A stretch of 64,000 nt of DNA from Acestrorhynchus altus. Its lineage: Eukaryota; Chordata; Actinopteri; Characiformes; Acestrorhynchidae. The notes beneath the pieces were generated by a model. That model had not been told where the DNA came from. It was given only the letters and a program-made list of their open reading frames with translations, and did no database searches. Numbering within the stretch: position 1 is the first letter of the stretch; each line of letters begins with the position of its first letter. Below, piece after piece: positions 1-12,324 of this stretch. The DNA lies in assembly GCA_034509495.1 (NCBI GenBank), contig CM067506.1, positions 16,048,528-16,112,527 of the forward strand, written 5' to 3'. A program made the translations under genes and the position numbers.

Positions 1-99
1 AGGTAAATGATATAGTATTTAAATGATCTGGTGTGGGATTATAGTATTTGAAAAGATAAATAGTGTGACAGTCTTTTGGGACAGCTTAATAATATGTAC

Positions 100-3000
100 C
101 TTGTGAGAAGGTACAGCAGAAACCCCTCCTGGAAAACAGTGGAGATGCCAGCATTGGAAACAAGTTGAACACCAAATAGCACAAACCAGAAGACACTAAA
201 CAGCACAGGCACAGCAAAACTATGCCAGAGAGACGCCCCCACTGCCAACAGCCGGTACAAATCAGTCATCTAGAACAGAGATATGAAAAAAAAAAAATGA
301 ATCAACCAGAGCATACACTTTAGCACCACTTTCATTGCTGAAATGAAAAACACTGATTATCTTAATCTCCAGAGCATCTGTCAAGAGGTTGGGTATTTTA
401 GGGAAAAGGTGAACACTCAGTTCTGAATACAAGGCACTTCGACAAGGGCTAGTTGATGATTAGATTAGACACCTTGAACTTGAGTTTGTTGAGATGAGTA
501 AAAGAGAATGGTACAAATTGATCATCTAATGTAGCTTGTTTCACCAATATGTTACTCAATTTATGCATGCCCTGTCAAATACAAGCATTAAAGACATCCA
601 TTATCTACTTAAAATATACCATTAAGTCAACGATTTTAAACAGAACACTGTAAGAATCAGCAAAATTTCAATGTACTTGAAAGTTTGGGGTTTTTTTTTA
701 CCTCTATTTGTGCCATTTCTCTGTAGGCTGCTTTTGCCAGTCTGTATGGTACAAAGAGATTCATGAGGAGGAACACCATGACCTCTGCCCCTGTTATCCC
801 CATGGAAACAGTGGTGAGGGTGAGGATAGTGTCTTGAGAAACTGAACACACACGTGCCAGGAGAGGGAGCAAATGAGCAGAGAAAAGCCACACACGACGA
901 GTGCGCATGAGGAACGCACATAAAGTGGTGACAATAATCTGACCTGTATAAATGTATAAACAGACAGAGATACAGAAGAGAAAAACATGTAATTGAAACA
1001 TGAAGCTATTCTCAATTGTTCCACTTTCCTAGGAAATTCGCAGTTTCTACTTTAGTCCAGTCAGAAAATGTTTTAAACAATTCTCTTTATCAGATTTCCA
1101 TCTTATGAGCACAAAATTGAAGTTAAAGGAAATGCTATGCAAAATCTTGCCAAATATTTCTTCAAAGCTGTCCATACTGAATTCTATTTTGATATGCCCT
1201 AATTAAAAAAAGATCTAAATAATATTCCAACAGGCTAAATTGTTAGTCAAAATTCTCTAATACATTAATCAATTACTTATTTAGTTAATAATTACTTTAT
1301 GATGGAATTTGTACGCTAACAAGTACAACATTCTGACCTCACCAACATTCTTGTCACTGAATGCAATCAAATCCTCACAGCAAATCTCCCTAGTAGTAAG
1401 CCTGTCCTGGACAACAGAAGCAGTTACTCAAACAAAAAATTTAACTTTCAATACCCTTGATTTCAGAAGAAACAATTGTCCCAATACTTTTACCAATATT
1501 TGCCCGTATTTGTGAGAAGAAATGCAGTTTGCTCCACAAAAAGTTGGGACAACAAAAATATCTCTGTACTGAACAGGTTTAAATTTATAATAAAACAAGC
1601 CAAATCTGCTTCACATTAACCTAAAACGAATGTTTAACTACTTCGTTATTTATAAGACAGAGCTTCATCCTACAGCGAGACATACTGTTGTAGGGACTAG
1701 CCCCAGAAACAAGGGGGTTCCTGAAGTTGGCTGGCAGAGATTCACCACATTTCTATTCATGCTATTACTGCAGTCAATCACAAAACATTACTAATTTACT
1801 GTATTTACACTACATTTGTGAAATGGGGCATACACAACAGTATTAAACATAGAATGTAAAACCATGGAGTACAGAGGCAAAAGAATATATATCTCAAACA
1901 AAATATTTGTCCTAAACATTATGGAAGGAACAGCATGTTAAGTCTCTGACTACATTTTAGTACAGAACAACTTTCATATACTCAAATGGAACTGTATAGA
2001 AATGAATTTGCTCTAGAAGTAAAATCACTTTCTGAATCTGGTAACATTATCAGTAGTGACCAACTGCAAGTTAAAGACATACTACAGCTGTCTGAGCAGA
2101 ACTGAAAGTTGAAGTAAAAGTGAAAGAGTTTGTACGTACTTGTAAGCGCAGTTACAAAACGATTCAAAGCTGGAGGATCCAGGAAGACTGCACTATTATA
2201 CCCGTACTGGCTCTCTCCTAGTACATACTCTCTGTTTATAAAAACAAACAAACAAAAACTCTTACTACTTATGACTTTTAAAATCAGCTATAACATTTGA
2301 ACACACAAGGAACTGTGCACTGAAGACTCTGGGTATTAGGACAGCAAGATACTGGAAAAAATGAACATTGATATATATCATTTTTTTTGTGCAATATATA
2401 TTGCAATATTAAAAAATACAGGAATTTTCCCCAAGTTTCACCAAAGATCAGTGATCCAATGCATCAGGACATTGATAATGTCCTCTGTGTATTAAATACT
2501 GGAGTTAAATAAATGCTTTTGGGCAGATTGGATCTGCCTGATGTGAATTTGTCAAGGAAAATTAAATTCACTTTTGTATTAAGCAGCAAAAAAAATTAAC
2601 ATTTGCGATGTGAATATTGCACATGCCCACATTGAAATGACAATATTGAAATTAAATATTGTGGAGTCCTAGGGGAACATAAATCTGGGGTTTTGTTTAT
2701 CAATCATCTATTAACATATTTATATACATTCACTTGTTACTCCATACTCAATATTTGATTTATGATACTAACCTATTTATGTGAGAACATTTTAATGCTG
2801 AAATGCATTTAGCTAAACTTCATTATCTAAACACTATGAAATTGAATTACTGACAGCTGTGTGTATTCACATTTGACAAATGATAAATCTGAAGTGTCTC
2901 AGATTCAGAATACATTCTATTAGTCATTAATGAGGCTCCACTGAATGTGACTGATCAGGATCTCCATTAGTTATATATTTCATTAGTTCATTAGTGTTCA

Positions 3001-3954
3001 GACTTTCATTATAAAGACTTGTTTAAGTCAATGACACAAAATTCTAAAAATTCAAAAACTTTGTAAATCTTTCAAAGAAACTTTTAAACGGTACCACCTG
3101 GGCTACATTTAGTCCCATGGAATCTGAAGGTTTCCTCTTGTGTTATTTTTCTATTCTCCAGCTAGTTCCATATAAATTTCGCAAGAAAAGGAACTGCCTT
3201 TTTGCTTCTTGTCTGTGTTATTCATCAGTTAAAGATCAGGGTAAAGGACAACAGAAAAGGTTTGTGCTGGTTTTAATCTGATAACCACATTAAATGATCT
3301 AGCAAGTGCAAGTCTAGACAGTAGACTTCATTTGACTACACTGAACATATCTGAACCAAACATTCGTGAAGACCCCTTCTAATAAATGAATGTGGCTTGC
3401 TCTCATGGCTGACACAGATGTGCAAATGCACACACAGCTGGTCTAGTCCCTGTACAGACGTACTGCCTTTGGAATAACAAAGCACATTGGCACCATGCCT
3501 AACACTGTGAACTAGAACTGTGAACATTCTCTGGAACAATGGTGCTCCTTTTTTGAGTTACTCCAGCAAAACCAGGATAAACTCCTTTTAAAACTCTTGA
3601 TTTCAGAAGAAACAATGAACAAGCAAGTGCCCCAAATCTTTGACCATATAGTGCATTGAAGATGTACTTGCCTGGAGATTTGATGGCCCATGTAGAGCAA
3701 TAGAGCTGTGAGAATATGTAGATAAAGCTGGGCAATGTGTCCAAGTGGCAAAAACAGGACTACCATACTCGCCAAATGACCTGTGGACACAGATAAAGCA
3801 CACTTAACAGCATGATTCATGAAAAGAGGTCAAACTTTGCCCAAATAAAGTGAAATAATAAATAAACAAATTTGTAATAGTTTTTCATCATAATCTGTGG
3901 GGTTGTTGACTGTATGTATTGTATGATTTTTGCATTTAAAAAGCAAAAAAAGGT

Positions 3955-4025
<71 letters not shown>

Positions 4026-4458
4026 AACACACAATATCCAAGCAGGACCACTGTGACACAATCAGGGACTCATTAAAGCTAACGCTTCTTTTAAAAAGCC
4101 AGGAGGCAGGATGTGTCCAGAACAACAAAACAAAAGCGTGAAATTTCACAGACTTGTTCAATCCTTCAAGCAAACTTTCTAATGGTTCCACATCACAAAC
4201 ATGGAGTCTGAATGGCTTATTTATTTTTTAATCCCCTGGTCCTGGAGGACACCCTGCCCTGCACAGTTTAGTGTTTACCCTGCTCCCAGCACCCAGTTCT
4301 ACTTACATTCTACAGAACTTTCTGACCAGGTAGTTTTTGTATCTCAGTACTGTTAATAAATGTATACTTTTATTTGAGTCTTGGTTTCTCATTTAAGTAG
4401 TGAAGGCACATGATGTCAGTGATGTGCAGCACCATCCTGAAGACCACTAAACGCTGTC

Positions 4459-4492
<34 letters not shown>

Positions 4493-4546
4493 ATATGAAA
4501 GAGAGAGTGACAGAGAGAGAGAGAGAGACTTGAGTGTGTGTGTGGG

Positions 4547-4604
<58 letters not shown>

Positions 4605-4907
4605 GTGTGAGAGGAAATGTATGTGTGTGGAAGAGAAGTAAAGAGAGAGTTAAGAGGTTTTTCTGAGTGCTTCCTCAGGGGGAGGCTGGATAAGTGTGAG
4701 CTCAGTCAGAGCAGTCAGGACAGTGTGTGAACTCATACCTAGGTAGTAAATGTTCCACAGGACGTATTTGTACTTGAAGAGCATGTCCTCACTCCTCGCC
4801 CTAAGGTGGAAGGTGAAGCTCTCGATGTCGCATTTATAGAGCAGGTCCAGAATGAGGATACTGGGCACCCTGAGGACCACATTGGCCACATCCTCCAATC
4901 GCAGCAT
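100..4907 (-). CDS. rnf145-like: rnf145-like E3 ubiquitin ligase, 5' part (five exons, runs off left edge)
   Basis: Multi-pass ER membrane RING ligase of the RNF145/RNF139 (TRC8) family, which degrades or regulates sterol-pathway proteins. Only the N-terminal half is present; the RING would lie beyond base 1. Coding exons in minus-strand order: 4907-4739, 3780-3672, 2231-2140, 943-702, 269-100, giving 260 codons plus 2 nt, all in phase. Sequence matches to RNF145 include LRVPSILILDLLYKCDI in exon 1, LTALLLYMGHQISR in exon 2, LNRFVTALTS in exon 3, VWLFSAHLLPLLARVC in exon 4 and PVLFSVFWFVLFGVQL in exon 5; these are hydrophobic membrane segments. The start at 4907 (MLRLEDVANVV) follows an acceptor AG at 4920-4919, so an upstream 5'UTR exon is expected. 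RNF145 fits better than RNF139. Intron 2 needs a GC donor (AG|GCAAGT at 3672/3671). The paralog (145a or 145b) is not resolved. Confidence 0.92.
3958..4033. repeat. (AC)n microsatellite in rnf145-like intron 1
   Basis: Perfect AC repeat of about 30 units followed by imperfect units. It reads as (GT)n in the sense of the rnf145-like gene, about 180 nt before the exon 2 acceptor. Confidence 0.98.
4235..4310. mobile_element. fragment of palindromic hAT-like MITE
   Basis: Contains CTGGTCCTGGAGGACACC, then CCCTGCCCTGCACAGTTTAG, the same consensus as the end-defined copy at 29621-30159. Only one arm is present. Confidence 0.6.
4459..4602. repeat. compound (AT)n(GT)n and (GA)n microsatellite
   Basis: AT then GT repeat at 4459-4494, broken GA at 4499-4529, and a long pure AG run at 4551-4602. 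It lies inside rnf145-like intron 1; the GT part is (AC) in gene sense. Confidence 0.97.
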
Positions 4908-5280
4908 TTTCACCACAGCTAGCAAACAGGTGGAGATACGGGGTCCTGTCACAGCCTAAGCAGGCTGAGGGGAGGTCTGTTCACCATGGCCCTGTCCTCC
5001 TCCTGTAGGCTGCTGCGATAGTCAGTAAACTGGGCAATGTGGCTGTGTCTCTGCAGGTGAAGAAGAAGAGCCTGTTAATGTTTACACTGCTGTAGGAGCT
5101 CAGGATCACTGCAGGGATTTCACGCAGAAGAACAAGAAAGATCTCATTTCAAATAAAATGTGGGTCGCTCAGTCTGAGTGAGGATCCTCAGGGCCTGCTC
5201 TCACTGGAGCCTGAAGTTTTCATTTTCCTCAAAAGGTAAACAGAACTGCAGAAATCAGGAAACGACCACCTGCAGCAACT

Positions 5281-5392
5281 CATCTCACCCCCCCCCCCCC
5301 CCCCAAACACCTGTCTCTCATTCTCTCTCTTACATACATACATACATACATATACACACACTCAATCACTCACGCCTGTCTCTGTCTGTCTG

Positions 5393-5432
<40 letters not shown>

Positions 5433-5512
5433 CTGTGTCTGTCTCTCACTCACTCACTCTCACACACACACACACTACTGTGTGTGTCTCTCTCACACAC
5501 ATACACACACAC
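5281..5512. repeat. poly-C and compound (CA)n/(TC)n low-complexity block
   Basis: Poly-C tract at about 5287-5304, ATAC units, then alternating TC and AC repeats. Reading frames across it are repeat artefacts. Confidence 0.95.
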
Positions 5513-5914
5513 CCCAACCGGCTACAGTACACACGTGTCTCTGCAGGCCTGTTTGGAGAGGACAGAGAAGGGAAACCTCTGAACGACTCACACCAACTCT
5601 GACAGATCAGCTTGTCCACTTCCTGTGGACTGAAAATGGGCGTGTCCGTTTCTGAGAGAAGTCCCCTCCTCACTTGCCCTCGTGGCGAGTTCACTGTGAA
5701 GTCTCGGTTTTTCGGAGCAGCTTTTCAAACGACTAACGTTTACTAATCCGCAGTTAATGTAAAACCATGTAGGCTGTTTCTGTTTAAAACCAGAGAAGAA
5801 GCTTTTGGGGAAGTAGATCATCAGCTAGTCGAGCAGTAGGGAGTAGGGGAAGTGAACATGTGCTTGTTTTCTTCTAGCTGAAATGTGCAGTCCTTACAGG
5901 CCACTTCTGCACGT

Positions 5915-5930
5915 ACTGCCCCCTACTGCT
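5915..5930 (-). promoter_or_regulatory. CTCF-like motif
   Basis: The minus strand reads AGCAGTAGGGGGCAGT, close to the CTCF core consensus. It lies between the divergent rnf145-like and sufu genes. Motif match by eye only. Confidence 0.4.
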
Positions 5931-6475
5931 GAACAGTCAAATACATTTGGGTCATGAGGAAAGGGGGATGTGTGGGTACTGATATAGTTTGCATTTTAAA
6001 CTTAAATAAATGTGTTTATTGTTTTAAAGCACAGTGCAACCCTTCTTAAACCAGTGGAGCTTGGGGCCTATTAAGAAAAATACTTATTCAGTGATGGTAG
6101 TTGGTATTTATTACTACATGTAGTTCATCACGTAGGCCTTTCTTCTGGTCAGGTTCACCCTGTAGGTTGAATTTCCTATCCTGAACTGAAGGTTATTCAC
6201 AAAGAAAGACAATTGAACATGACAGACGGTTCAGCCAAATGCTGGAAATGTGAGAGAATATGGGAAACAAAGCAGAGAGACACTATAATGACTTCTAGTT
6301 AACTATCTCTGTTATCACAAATGATCATTGAATCTCAATTTTTTACAGTTTCCTTTTATTACATTTAAATTGAATCTGTGTAAGTTACCATTCTGGAGAT
6401 GCACATGTTGGCAGTGTATTGCAATATTACTATAATATATAATATTTAGAGTCCACCCAGGGAAATTTATTGTTC

Positions 6476-7641
6476 CTGTGCCTGTGAAAACATATTCACA
6501 CACCTTGAACTTTTGAACTTTTCACTGGGATTTTATGTGATAAACCAAAAGAAAGTAGCATGTATTTGTGAAGTTGAAAAAGAAAATGATACATTGTTAT
6601 CCTTTTTTTTTTTACAAATACAAATCTGGACTGTGGCATGCATTTGTATTCATAGTCAATACTTTTAGGGTATGTCTAAAATTTTACCCATTCCTCTTTG
6701 CAAATTAGCTCAAGATCAGTCAGACTGGATAGAAAGCATCTGCTCAAGTCTTGTCACCAGCTCTGGCTGTGTGTTTAGGGTTATTGTTCCCCTGGAAGGT
6801 GAACCTCTGCCCCCGTCTCAACTCTTTTGCAGCCTCCAGCATTGTCCTGTATGCAGCTCCATCCATCTTTCCATCAACTCTGACCAGCTTCCCTGTCCCT
6901 GCTGAAGAAAAACGTCCCCAAAGCATAATGCTGCCAGCACCATGTTTCATGGTAGGGATGGTGTGTTCAGTGTAATGTGCAATGTTAGTTTTCCAATACA
7001 CATAGCGTTTTGCATTTAGGCCCAAAATTTACTTTTGTCTCATATGACCAGAGCACCTTGTTCCACATGTTGCACCTGAGCTGCTTCTTTAACTAGTGCT
7101 CTCCTTGCAATGGCTGTACATTTAGGTGAATGACCATGTCATCAGGTTCATGTCGTAGGTTTGCAGTTGTGCAGTATCCAGTCCATTTTTACATGATGGA
7201 TTAAAAAGTGATGTTTGAGATGTTCAAAGATTGGGATATTTTTTATAACCAAACCCTGCTTTATGCTTCTCCACAACTTCATCCCTGACATGTCTGCTGT
7301 GTTCCCTTGTGTTCATGAAGCTGTCTGACCTTCAGACAAAAGCTGTAGTTATACAGAGAATAAATAATACAGTAGGACGCTATTTGCTAATGAGGTGACT
7401 TCTGAAGGCACTTGGTTACACTGGATTTTATTTAGGGGTATCAGAAAACAGGGGCTGAATACAAATGTACCCCCACTTTACACAGTTTTATAAAAAAATC
7501 CCATTTTTTTTCCATTCACAAATACTTGCTACTTTGTGTTGGTCTATAACCTTAAATCCGATTAAAATACATATACGTTTGTGGGTATAATGTAAAAACT
7601 TGGAAAAATTTAAGGAATATGAATACTTTTTCAAGGCAGTG
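6476..7641 (-). mobile_element. Tc1-like DNA transposon, decayed, with long terminal inverted repeats
   Basis: About 1.17 kb. The right end reads (in reverse) CACTGCCTTGAAAAAGTATTC next to TA, and the left end is a diverged inverted copy (CTGTGCCTGTGAAAACATATTC). Both share the internal TIR sequence around GACCAACACAAAGTAGCA. The minus strand between 7025 and 6744 encodes transposase-like sequence containing GSIMLWGRFSSAGTGKLVRV and a DNNPKHT-like motif read here as NNNPKHTA, so the catalytic Asp is replaced. Upstream frames are broken and the C-terminal region is shortened, so the copy is inactive. Confidence 0.9.
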
Positions 7642-7643
7642 TA

Positions 7644-10042
7644 TAAGTTGATTATGCCGTAACTTTGGGCCCACAGCCACAAAGGCCTCTTGCTTTTTAT
7701 ATATTTATCTATCATTTGTATCAGTCCTTATATTTGCAGAAAATATCTTATGAAAACTTCACAGATGATCTTTCTTAAAGAAAGTGTGATTTTATTCCAT
7801 TTATATGTATTTATTTAATATGATACATCACTTTGCATGTAAATATTTTTATATAGACATATTTAAGATTCTCAGGAAATTGTATGAAACGTATTGTGAG
7901 AAAGTTAATTTATGTTCATAATTGAATTTTAAAAAAGTAAACTGTCATATTTATTACATTAAAAGTGGCAGATTTTAAGCATTTTTAAGCATTTTAACGT
8001 TGATTTGTTCTCAAAATTAAATATTAAAATAATCTGAGATTCTGAGATTTCTTTCTGATTTTCATGAGGTATAAGTCATAGTGAAGTTAAACAAAAGTTA
8101 AACAAACAAAAACACTTGAAATATTTCACATTACATGTAATGAATATAAAATATGAAGGTTTACCTCTTTGGATGAAATTTGGTAACAAATTGACTTTTT
8201 CCTCAATATTCTAATCCACTGAGATGCACAGGTATTTGATTGATTTAGTGTGTGCACTTTAGTGTGAATACATTTTTTTATCCTAAAGAAATAATTTATT
8301 AAATAATTTTTGAATCCTAAATAATACAAAGGCAGTTTGGGCAGTCCCCTTTTTGAAGATAGCCTCAAGTGCATATAGCCTCAAATATGCAAACATACCA
8401 TAATCAAAATATATGTCTCAAAGAAATTTTGTAATGACAAATTAAGTTTACAGAATAATTGCCATATATTCCATTTCAGTTTGTCATATTTGATGAAGTT
8501 TGCTTCTTCTAGTTTTGCAGTGACACTATGAAGCTAATGTAGGTAAGTTCTAAAAAATATTTGCCACCCTAAATACTAATGGTTCCATAAACAGTCTACA
8601 AAACTAAGAGCGTAAGAACCTCAGACACCAAACATGTCTTGACCAACTACATCTGTGAATTTAAAATCTTATGAAAAACATTCCTTTAAAATGTGTAAAG
8701 TGACAACTGGACACAAATAAGCTGTCCCAATCTGTTCCAGTGGTTCAGGACACCTATCATAGAATACTAAAACAAAGCACATCCACAACTCTATAAAATA
8801 GTTATTTAACAAACAAATCGTTATTTATTTTGAACAAAAAAAAAAAACCAATTTATGTTTAAAATACTGCTATACACAACCAATGCAGTTCAGTTATACT
8901 ATAATATATAACACAAGAAAAGAGACCTTTAAAAGAATTAAGCTACCAAACAAAATAAGATACCAAACAAAACAGTCTGTTATATTATATAAATTATATA
9001 CTGTAAATTATTTACTAAATTATTTAATAAAAACAAAGTTATTTACAGTATTTATTAGTAGCAAATCTACTAAGTTGTGAGGTTGTATTGTATAGAAGCA
9101 CAAAGATACATTTGTATCAGCCAACACTCAGCGTTAAAGCTGAGAGATTGGATTAAGCGGAGAAACCTCTTGAAGTCTGAGTGCTTCACAAATATGAGCC
9201 CACTGTTCAATAATTTCAAAAATATGCACATATTTTTCCCTCCTACTCAGTCATCCTTCTCAAATCGAAACTGAGGTTTTGGGAACTGCAGTGATACCAG
9301 AGAGAGGTCAGCCCCACATGAGGTGAAGGAAAATCCTCTCAGCGCTCCTCTTGGGTAACCTACACCCTCACAGAACACACATGTAGAGCGTTTCAATGTG
9401 GTGCCCATTGGTTAAAGTGCAAGTAAAAAAACAACGGGTGCTGTAAAGGTCTGTCTCTGTAAGCATGGGGGGAAAGGAAATGGGCTCAGTGACCTTTGCA
9501 GCCAATTTCCCCCGTGTTCAAACAGCAGCATGAAAGCCACGACTGTTTCTGAAGTCCTGTGCAAAATGTCAATTGCAACTTATCCTACCAGCAGAAGGAT
9601 TTTCTCTGAAAGTAGATTCCCTCATTGTTGCCCTATGCTTTTAAGTCACTGCACACGGATGGTTTGACCCTATCCTCTCCTCACACTGTGTGCTTTCTAA
9701 GAACTGGTTGGATGGTTTTGCTTCTCCAAGCAAAAAACAACTTATGAGGAAAGGCATATGGCGGAATCATCTAGACTTTTCAGCATGGCAGAAATCTGGT
9801 CAGCGTCACTGAGAGGATGTGAAACAATTTTCTTTCTTTAATTCATGAAATGTAGAGTGACTAATCAGACTGGTTGCATTGGGAATTTTAGTAATACAAT
9901 TCTTAACAGTGCTGTTTTTGTCCAGGAAGGTGGTTACATGATTCCTGAATCTATATTTCATGAGAGATGATCTTTCATATGCTGTTACACTGTTACAGAC
10001 TTAGTCTGAAATTTAAGATGTTTTTAATAGTCTAGAACGCAA
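7644..10042. other. intergenic, AT-rich, no gene seen
   Basis: AT-rich sequence with only short open frames. The 9280-9830 part is more GC-balanced and non-repetitive, and could be conserved non-coding DNA, but nothing recognisable is encoded. Confidence 0.5.
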
Positions 10043-10363
10043 ACTATAAGGACAAACGTGTTGGGACACCTGCTCATCCATTGTGTCTTCCAAAATTAAA
10101 GTATAAAAATGGAATCTATCATGCTTTTATCAAAGTAACTGTCTCTACTGTCCAGGGAAGGCTTTCTACTAGATATTTTATCATTGCTGTGAGTAATTGA
10201 TTGCATTCTGTGATAAGAGCATTGGTCAGGATGTCAGAAGATCACCTCATCCCCAACTCATCCTGAAATTATTGGGTGGAGCACTCTCATAGAAGAGAAC
10301 ACAGTTCCAGTTCAACAATGGGTGCTGAGCAGCTGAATTCATTCATTAGAAGAGTGTATAGTG
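10043..10363. mobile_element. Tc1/mariner-type MITE, copy 1
   Basis: Begins ACTATAAGGACAAACGTG and continues TTGGGACACCTGCTCATC, with the internal segment CTGTCTCTACTGTCCAGGG shared with the copy at 46096-46550. It ends at an ATTCATTAGAAG...TATAGTG terminus and has an internal deletion. Confidence 0.75.
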
Positions 10364-11180
10364 CACATAGTGCACAAGTCTAATGGCAGGATATATCAGA
10401 AGAGCTGCAGTACACCTAAGAGGTAAAGGTACTCATAAGGGTCAAAAATGACCCACCCCCATGTTTGACAACAGAAAAAAAATCCTAAATGATCCTTTTC
10501 CACTTGAAATGAATGGATTTTTCCCAGAGTGACCTCAACATTACAGTCTGTACACCACCAGTGTACACATAATCTGCAGGTCATTTTGACAAAGGTTGTA
10601 TACAGAAGGTGAAAACTATTCAAGTGTTAACCTTAATAGACATAGAGCTGAGTCAGCAAGACAACAGAATTCATGAGATTCACTATGAATGTTGTACATC
10701 CCACAAGGCAATATCAGCAACTGATCATTCATTTCAAGAAACGTTGGGTGAGCAATTATAATATTATCTCCATTATGATTTCAGAATTGGCAGTGTTTCA
10801 GTAAGTGTGAAAACATTCCATGACTTCACATTACAGTAAGCAGTAACATGGAAGCAGAGAGTGTGGGATGGTGGAAGAAGTGTACTCATAGTTTTTGTAC
10901 CACACCTCAGTGTGATGCAATGTACATGTATCAATCAGCAGAAACTTCCATATGAGGAAACTTGAACTGTTGTCTAGGCTTCTTCTTTTTCTTTTTCCTT
11001 TTTTTTTACTGGAGCAGTAACAGTAAACATGACTCTGCAAATGAGTGTTCATCAGGTATGATTTCCATTTCCTCTTTGGAAAAACAGATGTGTTGAGTTT
11101 GTCTCAGTTTCTCTCAGCTTGTGCTGTCTCCTTGTGTAGACCCACTCTTTTGCAATAGGGGAATTCCTGGTTCCTGCAGC

Positions 11181-11232
<52 letters not shown>

Positions 11233-11450
11233 CTCTCTCTCTCTCTTTCCCTTTTTTGTTTTATGGGAACTGAGGGCCGGACCAGTGAGATGTTTTTCCT
11301 CAGAAGTGCTGTGTATTGATTCACTATGAGGGGGCGGGAGACTCCCTCCCACTGCTTCCTTCTTACTGGGAAGTGACTGCCAGGCTTACCGTACTCAGAG
11401 AGCATGAGTGAGTGTGTGTGCATGAGAGTGGCAGAAAAACGGAGGGACGC
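10364..11450. other. intergenic with (CT)n tract
   Basis: No gene recognised. A pure CT tract at 11183-11246 lies about 230 bp upstream of the TATA-like elements of the candidate transcription unit described next. Confidence 0.5.
11183..11246. repeat. (CT)n microsatellite
   Basis: About 32 CT units with a single G interruption. Confidence 0.98.
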
Positions 11451-11481
11451 AGGTATTTAAGTTGAAGGAATTTAGAGCTCT

Positions 11482-12324
11482 TATATAAGAAGACCAGGTC
11501 TCTTACTGAGAGGCTGTGTATGTGTGTTCCCACTGGAGGCTTGGTCTGACAGCAGCTTGAATAATGGTTAATAGTAAAGGATAATGAAGCAGTTTTTTTC
11601 TTAAAAGGAGAATTTTACAAAGAACTTCAGCAACCTGGGAAGCATTTGTCTCACAGGTGAGTATCAATTACTAGAATGGCTTTGATTATAAACAAATGAT
11701 TGAATAAATTACTAACTGGTAAAGATGGTAGAGAGTGAGTTGCAAAGTAAAGTAAAACCATTAATTCATTCTCTAGACAGTTTCAGAACTTGCACTTTGA
11801 AACGCACTGGATATCATTGGAAAGTCAAACTCTTAACCATCAGCATTTCATCATTTGTACATTAGGAATGATTTGGCCTGCTGTATGTGATCAATCTGTC
11901 TCATAGCAGATCATGGATCTTATTTGAACTTCAGCTGTACATGTATTAAGGCAGTTCAACTGGTTCAGTTCCATTTAACGGAAAGAAAGAATTTCCTGAA
12001 ACTCCTCAGGTGTGGCTAGAATTCAGCTGAGGACGTGAAGTGCAATGTGCCTGTGTCAGGAACTCAGTAATGATCAAACATTAAACAAATACCTGATTAA
12101 GATAACATTGAGAAAATAGACGTCATGTCATTTGTTCTGGCATTGGAATTTCATAGGATGATGAAGCAGTGGTTGCGGGATAAACACACTTGAAACTGTA
12201 AAACTGTTGAACTACTCTTGTGTTTGATTTCAGCTTAGAAAATATGATTCCAGTGATGACTCTCGGACAGTCTGGTCTAACAGCTTCATTCCCTGGGATC
12301 CATGTAACTAATTACTGGACGTAA
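11482..12324 (+). other. candidate small two-exon transcription unit with a 26-codon ORF
   Basis: Inference from signals only. A TATA-like TATATAAG (11482-11489) precedes sequence that ends in a strong donor, CACAG|GTGAGT, at 11656/11657. A good acceptor, TTTGATTTCAG, ends at 12233. Ten bases later an ATG (12244) opens MIPVMTLGQSGLTASFPGIH..., 26 codons, with a stop at 12322-12324. No family is recognised. Alternatively the second exon could use GTAAAA at 12321 as a donor. It may equally be chance. Confidence 0.25.

Larger units (their letters stand above)
4919..6475. other. rnf145-like 5' flank and spacer
   Basis: No recognised gene. The stretch should contain the rnf145-like 5'UTR exon(s) and promoter on the minus strand. 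A possible minus-strand donor, CAA|GTGAGG, lies near 5670, but no first exon is proven. It also holds a C homopolymer and compound CA/TC repeats (5281-5512) and a CTCF-like motif at 5915-5930. Confidence 0.5.

Noticed and set aside
3817..4191. Cys/Val-rich and Thr/His-rich frames across the (AC)n tract
   Set aside because: Microsatellite translation; same for frames over 42616-42968, 57736-57954 and 23211-23534.
4960..5160. Minus-strand frame with HIAQ near rnf145-like exon 1, considered as a duplicated exon 2
   Set aside because: Only four residues match; the rest does not resemble a membrane segment.
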